In this document: positions 1 through 7,352 of the stretch, piece by piece
How the letters are laid out: each line of letters opens with the position of its first letter
How positions within the stretch are numbered: position 1 is the first letter of the stretch
DNA from: JARRNO01 sp037384885
Lineage (GTDB): Bacteria; Acidobacteriota; UBA4820; DSQY01
Direction of reading: 5' to 3'
NCBI GenBank assembly: GCA_037384885.1
Contig: JARRNO010000102.1
Location: 1-8,008 of the forward strand
Length of the DNA stretch: 8,008 nt
Translations under genes and position numbers: made by a program
The notes under the pieces: generated by a model
The model's input: only the letters and a program-made list of their open reading frames with translations
Databases searched by the model: none
Told to the model about the DNA's origin: nothing

Positions 1-1
1 G

Positions 2-47
2 GGCCGGCAAAGCGGGATAGAACGTGCCGGCCACGACTGGATCCCGC
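2..47. repeat. Two interleaved inverted repeats at the window's left edge
   Basis: GGCCGGC at 2-8 is complementary to GCCGGCC at 26-32, and GCGGGAT at 12-18 is complementary to ATCCCGC at 41-47. The two 7-bp pairings interleave, so in RNA they could form either of two alternative hairpins or an H-type pseudoknot. No T-run follows, so a classical terminator is unlikely. The rest of 48-210 shows nothing firm: a short imperfect CCGGG/CCCGG hairpin with a T-rich loop at 111-131 and one small hydrophobic reading frame that I do not accept as a gene. The upstream gene, if any, lies outside the window. Confidence 0.4.
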
Positions 48-210
48 ATATGGACCTCTGCAGCAGTCACGGTTCCCCTCCTAGCTTTCCTCACGCTGGT
101 GTACGTCCAACCGGGTTTTTTCGTTTCCCGGCTTGCTCAAACTTCCATCAAGAATACCACAGAAGGCTCCCCGGCAGGTGTTCACAGGGACGAAAACCCA
201 TCCCGCGCTG

Positions 211-219
211 TGCTATCTT
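211..219 (+). promoter_or_regulatory. Possible extended -10 promoter element before the heptosyltransferase gene
   Basis: TGCTATCTT fits an extended -10 box (TG, one base, TATCTT). No convincing -35 hexamer sits 16-18 bases upstream. Transcription would be expected to begin about 7 bases downstream, at 226-227, which is the ATG itself, so the messenger would be nearly or fully leaderless. The only Shine-Dalgarno-like bases (GAAGGG, 220-225) are too close to the ATG to work well. This is a sequence reading only. Confidence 0.3.
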
Positions 220-226
220 GAAGGGC

Positions 227-1285
227 ATGAAGAAACCTGTTTCCGGCCGAATTCTGGTGATCCGCCTCTCCTCGCTGGGGGATGTGGCCCGGCTGCTGCC
301 GTCGCTGGCCGCTCTGAAAGCCGCTCCGGAAGTAGATGAGGTTTCGCTCACGGTGGAGGATCGCTTCGCCGGGCTTCTCGATCTCTTCCCGGTGGCCGAC
401 CGGGTGATCACCTACCCGAGAAAGGGCGCGCCGCCCCCTCTGAGGCGGCCGCTCGCCTGGAGAAAGGCGATGAAGAGTTACTTCGGACGTCTCAAACAGG
501 GCCGGTACGACCTTGCCCTGGACCTGCACGGCATCCTGAGGTCCGCCTTGGTGGCGCGGTTCAGCGGAGCGGAAACGACGGCAGGTTACGCGCGCGGTTT
601 TGGGAAGGAAGGGTCGCATCTTCTTTACCGCCAGCAGCTGCGCCCAGCCGAAAAGACGCACATCTCGCGCTACGAGCGCTACGCGGGCGCCCTGGCCTGT
701 CTCGGTGTGGAAAACGGGCAGGGGGGATACCTGTCTCCGAAGATTCCGGCCGGGTCTGCCCGGGAAGTATCGGGTTTTCTTAAAGACCGTCATCTTGAAA
801 GAGGGGAGTTCATTTTTGCGTTTATCGGTACAAGCCGGGCCCAGCAAGTGAAGCGCTGGCCTCTCGATTCCTTCGTCGCCCTCGCAGCGCACACCTACCG
901 CGTTGCGGGCCTTCCAACTGTAGTGGGTTGGGGGCCGGAAGAAGAAAAAACGGTGAAAGCCGTTCCGCCCAAGCCGTTTCTCCATGTCCCTCCTCTTCTC
1001 GAGCTGGCAAGCCTGGTGGACATGATCCAGCGGGCCAGAATATTTGTGGGGGCGGATACGGGAAGCAGCCATTTGGCGGCGCTGATGGGCGTTCCCACCG
1101 TAATGATCCTCGGCCCCACCGACCCCGTCATCAACCGCCCTTTCGGCGAACGGGCGCGGATCGTCCACAAACCGGGCATCCACCGCCTCTGCCGCGGCGC
1201 ACGCTGCAATCATCGCCACTGCATGGGGGCCATCTCCGAGGAAGAAGTGTTTGACGTGATGCAGGAAGTGATGGAGGCGCCATGA
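227..1285 (+). CDS. Glycosyltransferase family 9 protein, ADP-heptose:LPS heptosyltransferase-like
   Basis: This 352-residue protein belongs to glycosyltransferase family 9, which moves heptose from ADP-L-glycero-D-manno-heptose onto the lipopolysaccharide inner core at the cytoplasmic face of the inner membrane. Visible family marks, in order, are the N-terminal SSLGDV (15-20), DLHGILRS (99-106), a lysine in QQVKRWP (K209), the nucleotide-sugar site GADTGSSHLA (275-284), GPTDP (296-300), and a C-terminal cysteine cluster (C322, C327, C332) common in heptosyltransferases. Length is normal for the family. The frame stays open back to 50, but the N-terminus RILVIRLSSLGDV matches the family only from the ATG at 227. 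Its end overlaps tatD by ATGA (1282-1285), which suggests coupled translation. I cannot tell a heptosyltransferase I from a II or III type, and a role on another surface glycan is possible. Confidence 0.88.
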   Translation: MKKPVSGRILVIRLSSLGDVARLLPSLAALKAAPEVDEVSLTVEDRFAGLLDLFPVADRVITYPRKGAPPPLRRPLAWRKAMKSYFGRLKQGRYDLALDLHGILRSALVARFSGAETTAGYARGFGKEGSHLLYRQQLRPAEKTHISRYERYAGALACLGVENGQGGYLSPKIPAGSAREVSGFLKDRHLERGEFIFAFIGTSRAQQVKRWPLDSFVALAAHTYRVAGLPTVVGWGPEEEKTVKAVPPKPFLHVPPLLELASLVDMIQRARIFVGADTGSSHLAALMGVPTVMILGPTDPVINRPFGERARIVHKPGIHRLCRGARCNHRHCMGAISEEEVFDVMQEVMEAP

Positions 1286-2070
1286 CGTTTTCGAGCGGCG
1301 GCCGGGAAGCGGGCTGGACCGACAGCCACTGCCACCTGGCCATGGAAGAATTCCACGAAGATCTGGACGCGGTGATGATGCGGGCGCGTGAAGCCGGCGT
1401 CACCCGCCTGGTGTGCATTTCCACAGAACCGGAAGACTGGGAAGCCACGCTGGCCTTCGCCCGCTTCCCCTTCATCCGGGTCACGGCGGGCATCCATCCC
1501 CACGAGGCGGTGAAATTCGACGCACCGGCGGGTGCAAAACTCTCGGCTCTCGCGGCGTCGGGGAAGGTGTCGGCGGTGGGAGAGATCGGGCTTGACTACC
1601 ACTACGACTTTTCCCCAAGAGCGGCCCAAAGGAAGGCTTTTGCAGAGCAACTGGAACTGGCCCGCGAGGCGGGGCTTGCGGTCGTGGTGCACTCGCGCGA
1701 GGCCTACGCGGATACGGTGGACCTGCTGCGCGCCGCCGGGCCCGGACTGCGGGGAGTGATTCACTGCTACACGTACGGTCCCGGCGAGGCCCGGGCGTTC
1801 CTGGACCTCGGCTTTCATATTTCCTTTTCGGGAATCTGCACCTTCCGCAACGCGCCTGAAATCCGCGAGGCGGCGGCCCTCGTTCCGGCCGGGCGCATTC
1901 TCGTGGAAACCGACGCACCTTACCTGGCTCCGGTTCCCCATCGGGGCAGGCGCTGCGAGCCTGCATATGCAGCGGTCACCGGACGCTTTCTGGCTGATTT
2001 GCTGAACCGGGCGCCGGACGATTTCGCGGAAGAAACCACTCGGAACGCCGCGGAGCTGTTCGGGTTCTGA
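1282..2070 (+). CDS. tatD: TatD-family metal-dependent hydrolase/deoxyribonuclease
   Basis: This 262-residue cytoplasmic protein has the TatD/YcfH TIM-barrel signature in order: the metal ligands in DSHCHL (H16, H18), GIHPH (70-74), GEIGLDYH with E101, VVHSRE (H137), IHCYTYG (H161), ETDAPYLAP with the metal-binding D211, and the C-terminal N-x-A-x-x-LF helix. Family members are divalent-metal nucleases (3'-5' exonuclease on DNA or RNA) linked to DNA repair and RNA turnover; E. coli TatD itself has no role in Tat export. The ATG at 1282 overlaps the previous stop and has GGAGG at 1273-1277, four bases upstream. The usual IHCFSG segment is IHCYTYG here, a mild variant. Length is standard. No clear terminator follows. 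Confidence 0.93.
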   Translation: MTFSSGGREAGWTDSHCHLAMEEFHEDLDAVMMRAREAGVTRLVCISTEPEDWEATLAFARFPFIRVTAGIHPHEAVKFDAPAGAKLSALAASGKVSAVGEIGLDYHYDFSPRAAQRKAFAEQLELAREAGLAVVVHSREAYADTVDLLRAAGPGLRGVIHCYTYGPGEARAFLDLGFHISFSGICTFRNAPEIREAAALVPAGRILVETDAPYLAPVPHRGRRCEPAYAAVTGRFLADLLNRAPDDFAEETTRNAAELFGF

Positions 2071-2132
2071 CGCGCTCAGGTTGAAGTTCGGTGTAAACCC
2101 TATCAAAACAGGATTTTCCCTGCCGCATTGGT

Positions 2133-2161
2133 TTGACTCCCCATGGGGGCTATGCTAAATT
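2133..2161 (+). promoter_or_regulatory. Sigma70-type promoter for the DUF4388 gene and probably the genes after it
   Basis: TTGACT at 2133-2138 matches the -35 consensus in 5 of 6 bases. A 17-base spacer leads to TAAATT at 2156-2161, preceded by the extended -10 TG at 2153-2154. Start of transcription is expected near 2168, leaving a leader of about 100 bases before the ATG at 2268. This is the best promoter-like sequence in the window and marks the likely start of a second transcription unit after the heptosyltransferase-tatD pair. Confidence 0.6.
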
Positions 2162-2267
2162 CGACGTGCTGGTGCACGTAGCAGAACGAGGGGGAGGATG
2201 CGCCGCCCCTTCGTTGTATTTTCCTCACAGAAACGTTGCGGCGGGGTGGGCCGCGGAACAGGGAATC

Positions 2268-3137
2268 ATGACCTTTCAAGGATCCCTCAAGGAACTGCAT
2301 CTGCCGGATGTCATCCAGTTGGTGTCCGTCTCCGGCAAGACCGGGGCCTTTCACCTGGAAAAGGATTCCGAGCAGGGTGTGATCTATCTCGCCATGGGCC
2401 AGATCGTGCACGCCGAAACGGGCGATCTGGCCGGCGAGGAAGCCGTCTACGTCCTGGCGACATGGGACGACGGCACCTTCCGGTTCGCCCCCGGCGAGAG
2501 CGCCGAGGTCCGGACCATTAATAAGAACAATACGAATCTCCTGATGGAGGCGGCGCGCCGGCTCGACGAATGGCGCGTGCTGTCCAAGCGGATTCCATCC
2601 CTCGACGTCATTCCCGCGTTCAAGGCCGTGGAAGGCAAGCAGGGGCAGATCAACCTCAACACCCAAGAGTGGATGATCCTCAGCAAGATCGACGGCAAGC
2701 GCACGATCCGGCAGCTCGCCGCATCCGTGAGACTTTCGTCCTTCGAGGTGGCGAAGATGCTCTACGGGCTCGTCGCCATGGATCTCGTGGACCTGATTCC
2801 CGCCGGCGAGAACGGGGCCGGACCCGGGGAGGCCGGAAGCGGTTTCCCAGGGGGGGAAGCGCCCGATCCTTCGGTGACCCGGGAGCTCAAGGGCCTGCTC
2901 GACAAGCTCCGCGAAGTCGCCCGCGAATACATCGGAGAAATCGGCCAGCAGGGCATCAACCATGCCTACAACGAAGCCAAGCGGCAGCTCGGTGAGGGCA
3001 AGGGAACCGAATCGATCCAGGAAATGTGCCACGAACTCCTGAGACAAAGCTCCGTGCTGCAGGGCCCGGAATCCCAGCGGCTTCTGGCTGAGAAATTCCG
3101 TGAAGTCCTGTCCTCCTGGAACGGGGACCAGGGCTGA
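2268..3137 (+). CDS. DUF4388 (PATAN) domain protein
   Basis: This 289-residue protein starts with a typical DUF4388/PATAN domain: MTFQGSLKELHLPDVIQLVS, then SGKTGAFHL, GVIYLAMGQIVHAE and ATWDDGTFRF (about residues 1-78). Residues 80-178 include a winged-helix-like part (TQEWMILSKIDGKRTIRQLA, then FEVAKMLYGLVAMDLVDLI). A Gly/Pro-rich linker follows (179-202), then a charged helical tail (203-285). PATAN domains occur in signalling and regulatory proteins, often of gliding, two-component or developmental systems; the partner and the signal are unknown here. No signal peptide or membrane segment is seen, so it is probably cytoplasmic. The ATG at 2268 is chosen because DUF4388 proteins usually begin with this motif; AGGG at 2260-2263 is a modest ribosome binding site. 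The frame is open further upstream, but that part looks non-coding. Its own promoter precedes it. Confidence 0.82.
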   Translation: MTFQGSLKELHLPDVIQLVSVSGKTGAFHLEKDSEQGVIYLAMGQIVHAETGDLAGEEAVYVLATWDDGTFRFAPGESAEVRTINKNNTNLLMEAARRLDEWRVLSKRIPSLDVIPAFKAVEGKQGQINLNTQEWMILSKIDGKRTIRQLAASVRLSSFEVAKMLYGLVAMDLVDLIPAGENGAGPGEAGSGFPGGEAPDPSVTRELKGLLDKLREVAREYIGEIGQQGINHAYNEAKRQLGEGKGTESIQEMCHELLRQSSVLQGPESQRLLAEKFREVLSSWNGDQG

Positions 3138-3169
3138 TCCCGGCGCCGCCGCTCAATAAGGGCAACATC

Positions 3170-3793
3170 ATGAAGCGTCTTTACCTGGTGCGGCACGGCG
3201 AAACGGCCTGGAATTCGGAGAACCGCATCCAGGGGTCCGTGGACGTGCCTTTGTCCGAAAAGGGCTTGAGGCAGGCGCGCGCGCTGGGAGACTATCTCGC
3301 GGAGGGCGCGCACGGCATCGACAGGATTTACACCTCGGACCTGAGCCGTTCGTTTGAAACGGGACGGGTGGTGGCGAGGCGTTTGGGCCTTCCAGAGCCC
3401 CATTGCTCGCCGCTGCTCCGCGAAACCCACTGTGGGGAATGGGAGGGGAGGCGGATCGACGACCTGCGGGAAAAGGAACCCGGAACGTACTGGAACTGGA
3501 TCGACCACGCCGACGTGCCGTGCCCCGGCGGTGAATCCATCCTGCAGGTCCGGGACCGCGTGGCGCGCTTCTTTTTTGAAGAGAACGGCCTGAACGACGC
3601 CCCGACGGTCCTGATCGTGGGACACGGCCTGCTGAACCGAATGGTTCTTTCGGTCCTCCTGCACATCGACGCCCAGACCAGCCGCTTCTTTTCGCAGGAC
3701 AACACCGCCGTCAACGTATTCGAGTGGGGACGCATGAAGGTTTACGTCAAGGCCTGGAACGTACTCCCGCACCTGGAGGGCAACTCGTGCTGA
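3170..3793 (+). CDS. Histidine phosphatase family protein (phosphoglycerate mutase/CobC-like)
   Basis: This 207-residue cytoplasmic protein belongs to the histidine phosphatase superfamily, branch 1. The phosphate-accepting histidine is H9 in LVRHGET. Other active-site parts are R60 in TSDLSR, E85 in LLRETHCGEWEG, GGES (119-122), and the second histidine H152 in LIVGHGLLNR. The family includes cofactor-dependent phosphoglycerate mutases, alpha-ribazole phosphatase (CobC) and broad phosphatases. The short length and the LxExxxGxWEG segment favour a phosphatase over a glycolytic mutase, but the substrate cannot be read from sequence. The ATG has AAGGG at 3158-3162, seven bases upstream. It starts 32 bases after the DUF4388 gene and its end overlaps argS by seven bases. 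Confidence 0.88.
   Translation: MKRLYLVRHGETAWNSENRIQGSVDVPLSEKGLRQARALGDYLAEGAHGIDRIYTSDLSRSFETGRVVARRLGLPEPHCSPLLRETHCGEWEGRRIDDLREKEPGTYWNWIDHADVPCPGGESILQVRDRVARFFFEENGLNDAPTVLIVGHGLLNRMVLSVLLHIDAQTSRFFSQDNTAVNVFEWGRMKVYVKAWNVLPHLEGNSC
3775..3780 (+). promoter_or_regulatory. Strong ribosome binding site fixing the GTG start of argS
   Basis: GGAGGG lies six bases before the GTG at 3787, inside the end of the phosphatase gene. This decides for the GTG start over an in-frame ATG at 3724, which would overlap the phosphatase gene by 70 bases and has no comparable site. Confidence 0.75.
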
Positions 3794-5907
3794 CTGTTTT
3801 AACCCGCTGGCAGACAGCGCTCGCCAGGGAAATCCTTGACCGTTTCGGGGTGGACATCGCCCCGCTCGACATCCCCTTTTCCTTCCCGCCGAAGCCGGAG
3901 ATGGGAGACGCCGCCACGCCCGTGGCCTTCGCCCTCGCCAAGATGCTCAAGCGGCCACCCCAGCAGATCGCCGCCGAGCTCTCCGGGGTCGAACTGGAAG
4001 GCGTGGCCCGCATCCATCAGGCGGGACCGTATCTCAACCTCTTCCTGGACCGGGCCTGGGCCCTCGAACAGTTTTTGAAAGGGCGTTTCGTCCCGGCAGG
4101 CGAGCCGGGCAAGGTGATCGTCGAGCACACCAACATCAATCCCAACAAGGCGGCCCACGTGGGTCATCTCAGGAACGCCGTGCTCGGCGATACGCTCGTG
4201 CGCTGCCTGAGGTACCTGGGACGAAGGGTGGAAGTCCAAAACTACATCGACGACACGGGCGTCCAGGTGGCGGACGTGGTGGTGGGGTTCCAGCGGGTCA
4301 AGACTCTGCCCCTGGAGGAAGTGAAGGCCCTCGCTGGGGAACTCGGCGCCTTCGAACCCGAACTGGGCACGCCCTTTTTCCAGGAATATCGAGAGGCTTG
4401 GGAAGCCGCCATGCCCGGGTTTCTCCAACGGCATCCCTCCTGGGACTGCATCCGCCCGGAACTCGAGCGATGCTTCGGTCGTTTCGACGCCTTCTGCTGG
4501 GAGCTTTACGCGCAGGTGGCGCCCTGGTACGCCCAGGCCGAGGAGCACAAGCAAGCCAGGCTGGATACCCTCCATCTGATGGAGGCCGGTGGCAATGAGA
4601 CGGCGGAAACCGCCGGGCTGATCGCCGGGCATATGGTAGGCCGGCACCTGCGGACCATGGATCGCCTGGGAATCCGCTACGATGTTCTTCCACACGAAAG
4701 CGACATCCTGCAATCCGGCTTCTGGCGGGCGTGCTTCGAGAAGCTCAAGGCATCGGCCGCGATTCACGAGGTGCCTCGCGATTCGGAGGACAAGAACCGA
4801 GGCTGCTGGGTCATGGGGCTGGCCGATTCGGACGAGTTCAAGGGCATGTCCGACGCGGACAAGGTGATCGTCCGTTCCAACGGCACGGTCACCTACATTG
4901 GCAAGGACATGGCCTACCAGCTTTGGAAGTTCGGACTGCTGGGCCGCGACTTTCACTACCGGCCTTTCGAAAATCCCCTCTACCGGGTCTGGAGAACGGC
5001 GCCGGACGAGAGCGCGCCGGACGCCCCCTCCTTCGGCGACGGTGCGCGCGTTTACAATGTGATCGACGTGCGGCAGTCCTACCTTCAGAAAATCGTGCGG
5101 GAGGGGCTGCGCCAGATGGGCCACGAGCAGGAGGCGGAGCGCTCCATCCACTACGCCTCCGAAATGGTGGCGCTGGCGACCCAGTTCGTGCGTTCGGAGA
5201 TGGAAAAGGGCGCCAAATTCGACCTGGACGAGGAGGATCTTTCCAAGCCTTTCGTGGAAATGTCCGGACGCAAGGGACTGGGCTTCCAGGCCGACCTGCT
5301 GCTGGACCGCATGAGGGACCGGGCGCTGGAAGAGATCCAATCCCGGGACCCGGATCTCGTCCGCCGGGAGCCCGGCGAGTGGGCGCATAGAGCATCCGCC
5401 CTCGCTGCGGGGGCTCTACGCTATTACATGGTGAAATACAACAAGAACCAGGTCGTGGCCTTCGACCTCGACCAGGCGCTGGCCTTCGAGGGAGAAACCG
5501 GGCCCTACCTCCAGTATGCGTGTGTCCGCGCGGAGAACATCCTCAGGAAGGCGGCCGAACGGGCGGCGTCGGAAGACGGCTTCGAAGCGCCGGATCCGTC
5601 CGATCCCGCCGCGCTCAGGGAAGCACTCGAGCACCTGGACGATGAGGCGTGGGAACTGCTGACGCTGTTCCTCCGCACGCCGAACCAGGTCTACCAGGCC
5701 GTGGAGAGTCTGGACATCAACCTCGTGGCCAAGCACCTTTTCACCGCGGCGCAATCGTTCCATAATTACTACCACCGGTTTCCGGTGCTGCAGGAGGAAA
5801 ATGTGGAAAAGCGGCGCGCAAGGCTTCTCACGATCCGGCTCTTCGCCATGTTTCTACGGAACGGCCTCGAAGACCTGCTCGGGATTCGGGTGCCGGAGCG
5901 CATGTAG
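3787..5907 (+). CDS. argS: Arginyl-tRNA synthetase (long form)
   Basis: ArgRS charges tRNA-Arg with arginine using ATP in the cytoplasm. This 706-residue protein (GTG start) shows the N-terminal additional domain (about 9-89; PEMGDAATPVAFALAKML), the class I HIGH motif as HVGH (124-127) after NPNKAA, then NYIDDTGVQ, the SNGTVTYIGKDMAYQLWKFG block (365-384), YNVIDVRQ (423-430), MSGRKG (492-497) in place of KMSKS as is usual in ArgRS, and a DALR anticodon-binding domain (about 535-706; RYYMVKYNKNQVVAFDLDQA, then GPYLQYA). It is well above the usual 550-600 residues. The extra length lies between HVGH and MSGRKG, mainly in the stretch around 165-275 and a smaller one near 390-420. The gene overlaps the phosphatase by seven bases (GTGCTGA), so translation is probably coupled. 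Confidence 0.93.
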   Translation: MLTVLTRWQTALAREILDRFGVDIAPLDIPFSFPPKPEMGDAATPVAFALAKMLKRPPQQIAAELSGVELEGVARIHQAGPYLNLFLDRAWALEQFLKGRFVPAGEPGKVIVEHTNINPNKAAHVGHLRNAVLGDTLVRCLRYLGRRVEVQNYIDDTGVQVADVVVGFQRVKTLPLEEVKALAGELGAFEPELGTPFFQEYREAWEAAMPGFLQRHPSWDCIRPELERCFGRFDAFCWELYAQVAPWYAQAEEHKQARLDTLHLMEAGGNETAETAGLIAGHMVGRHLRTMDRLGIRYDVLPHESDILQSGFWRACFEKLKASAAIHEVPRDSEDKNRGCWVMGLADSDEFKGMSDADKVIVRSNGTVTYIGKDMAYQLWKFGLLGRDFHYRPFENPLYRVWRTAPDESAPDAPSFGDGARVYNVIDVRQSYLQKIVREGLRQMGHEQEAERSIHYASEMVALATQFVRSEMEKGAKFDLDEEDLSKPFVEMSGRKGLGFQADLLLDRMRDRALEEIQSRDPDLVRREPGEWAHRASALAAGALRYYMVKYNKNQVVAFDLDQALAFEGETGPYLQYACVRAENILRKAAERAASEDGFEAPDPSDPAALREALEHLDDEAWELLTLFLRTPNQVYQAVESLDINLVAKHLFTAAQSFHNYYHRFPVLQEENVEKRRARLLTIRLFAMFLRNGLEDLLGIRVPERM

Positions 5908-5909
5908 CC

Positions 5910-6851
5910 ATGCAGGACGTGGCCCTGATCGTCAACCCGGTCGCCGGCCGGGGGAAAACGGTGTCCAGCCTCGACCGGATCGAGAGGATGGCCCGGGAGG
6001 CCGGCCTCAACTATACCATCCTGAAAACCAGCTATCCCGGTGAAGCCACCCTCCTGGCCCGGAAAGCCGCCGAGGAGGGCGCGCGGGTGGTGGCGGCCGT
6101 GGGCGGCGACGGGACGGTCAGCGAAGTGGGCGCGGGGTTGGTCCGCACCGATGCCGCATTGGCCGTGATCGCCACCGGGACGGGAAATGATTTCGCCCGC
6201 CTGATCGGGGTGCGGCGAAACCTGCCTCTCTGCGTGAGGACCCTGCGCGACGGGGCGGAGCGGCGGATCGACGTGGGGCGGGCGGGCGACCGGTACTTCC
6301 TCAACACCTTGGGAATCGGTTTCGACGGCCGTGTCACTTACGAAAACCGGAAGATCAAGACGATCCGCGGGATGGCCTCCTACATGGTGGCCGTTCTACG
6401 GCTCCTTCCCACTTACCGCAATCCGACGTTTCACCTGAAGACCCGCGACTGGGAATACAGCAGCAAGGGCGTGCTGATCGAGGTGGGAAACGGTTCGTTC
6501 GCCGGTGGGGGGTTCAAGCTCTGCCCGGGTGCGGACCCGCACGACGGCATTCTGGACATCACATTCCTCGGAGACTACCGGCCCATGCAGCGCTGGGTAG
6601 CGCTTCCCATGGTGCTCATGCGCCAGCACCAGCGCCTGCGGCGCTGCCGCCTGTTTCGCTGCGATCTGTTCAAGGTGAGCGTGAGCCGGCCGATTTACAT
6701 GCATCTGGACGGGAACCTGCACTATCTGCGAGAGCCTATGACCGTCGAGGTGCTGCCGGCGGCTCTTAAGGTGCTCTTTCCGCCTGGAAGCGCGGCGCCG
6801 CCGGTGGCGATCCCTCCACCCGAAGAACCTCCAGGCGAAGCCGCCGTCTGA
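5910..6851 (+). CDS. Diacylglycerol kinase-like lipid kinase (DgkB/YegS/BmrU family)
   Basis: This 313-residue protein has the DAGK catalytic fold of bacterial soluble lipid kinases, which use ATP to phosphorylate diacylglycerol or related lipids at the membrane surface. Motifs are NPVAGRGK (9-16), the nucleotide loop GGDGTVSEV (65-73), GTGNDFAR (90-97), GIGFDG (135-140), and NGSFAGGGFKLCPGADPHDGILD (194-216). The late DGE motif reads DGN (267-269), so the acidic residue usually found third is missing. A Pro/Ala-rich tail (about 291-313) extends beyond the usual end and looks unstructured. The ATG is two bases after the argS stop, with GGAG (5895-5898) inside argS, so it is probably cotranscribed and coupled. 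The substrate is unknown; sphingosine- or phosphatidylglycerol-kinase activity is also possible in this family. Confidence 0.87.
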   Translation: MQDVALIVNPVAGRGKTVSSLDRIERMAREAGLNYTILKTSYPGEATLLARKAAEEGARVVAAVGGDGTVSEVGAGLVRTDAALAVIATGTGNDFARLIGVRRNLPLCVRTLRDGAERRIDVGRAGDRYFLNTLGIGFDGRVTYENRKIKTIRGMASYMVAVLRLLPTYRNPTFHLKTRDWEYSSKGVLIEVGNGSFAGGGFKLCPGADPHDGILDITFLGDYRPMQRWVALPMVLMRQHQRLRRCRLFRCDLFKVSVSRPIYMHLDGNLHYLREPMTVEVLPAALKVLFPPGSAAPPVAIPPPEEPPGEAAV

Positions 6852-6863
6852 TTCCCGGCGGCT
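6839..6863. terminator. Hairpin between the convergent lipid kinase and yajQ genes
   Basis: AGCCGCCG (6839-6846) pairs with CGGCGGCT (6856-6863), giving an 8-bp GC-rich stem with a 9-base loop that contains the lipid kinase stop codon. The convergent genes end only 27 bases apart, so a two-way terminator is expected here. Neither side has a good T-run, so intrinsic termination would be weak. An adjacent CTGATCAG palindrome (6875-6882) covers the yajQ stop. Confidence 0.3.
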
Positions 6864-6878
6864 CGCTTCGCTTTCTGA

Positions 6879-7316
6879 TCAGCGATAATTCCCGAATTTG
6901 AGTTCAGCACCCAGGTCCTGCTGTTTGAGAAAGGCGATGACCTGCTGGAGTTCGTCGCGCGACGGGCCCGAAACGCGGACCTTGTCGCCTTCGATGGCGG
7001 CCTGGACCTTCTTGAACTTGTGGTCCTTGATGAGCTTGGCGATCTTTTTGCAGCTGTCCTGGTCGAGGGCGCTCACGAGGGCGACGACCTGGCGGACCGT
7101 GTCTCCGCCGGCCTGCTGTACATTTTCGCGGCGGCAGTTTTTGACGGGCACCTTGCGTTTCACGAGTTTGCCCACCAGAATATCCCACAGGGCGTTGAGC
7201 CTGGCTTCGTCGGGCGCTTCGAGGGTGATGTTGCTGTCGGCCTTGCTTAGTTGGATGGTGATGGGCAGCCCCTTGAAATCGAAGCGCTGGCCCACTTCCC
7301 TGTTGGCCTGAATGGC
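6879..7316 (-). pseudogene. yajQ: YajQ family (DUF520) nucleotide-binding protein, 5' end missing
   Basis: Read on the minus strand, 145 codons from AIQANREV to FGNYR match the YajQ family, small cytoplasmic proteins of about 160 residues with two ferredoxin-like halves; some members bind cyclic di-GMP. Visible marks are ANREVGQRFDFKG, LDQDSCKKIAKLIKD, KVQAAIEGDKVRVSG and RDELQQVIAFLKQQDLGAELKFGNYR at a normal C-terminus. The invariant start of about 17 residues (PSFDIVSEVD in the family) is absent; homology ends at 7316 and no frame within 7317-8008 supplies it. The frame has no internal stop and stays open upstream into the repeat, with an ATG at 7499 that would give a 206-residue chimera. 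So this is either a recently 5'-truncated pseudogene, a repeat-gene fusion, or an assembly join at a repeat. Confidence 0.75.
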
Positions 7317-7323
7317 TCCTATC

Positions 7324-7332
7324 AAGATAACA
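7324..7332 (-). promoter_or_regulatory. Extended -10-like box just upstream of the truncated yajQ
   Basis: On the minus strand TGTTATCTT fits an extended -10 (TG, one base, TATCTT). It shares GTG, a pyrimidine and TATCTTGA with the box before the heptosyltransferase gene. It is followed by TAGGAG and then the yajQ body, whose codons there are GCC ATT CAG. It may be a genuine promoter joined to the gene body by the rearrangement. There is no good start codon at a workable distance, only TTG at 7325 or ATT at 7313. Confidence 0.25.
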
Positions 7333-7352
7333 CGGCGGCGTGTGCCCGGTAA

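Noticed and set aside
24..221. A 65-residue frame with a GTG start, a GGGA a few bases upstream and a hydrophobic stretch, resembling a small membrane protein.
   Set aside because: Only a loose ribosome site, no recognisable family, and the hydrophobic part is short; chance open frame in GC-rich sequence is likelier.
182..1219. Long minus-strand frame opposite the heptosyltransferase gene.
   Set aside because: Antisense shadow of a clearly recognised gene in GC-rich DNA; the product matches no family.
3799..5388. A 529-residue minus-strand frame opposite argS.
   Set aside because: Shadow of argS caused by high third-position GC; no domain is recognisable.
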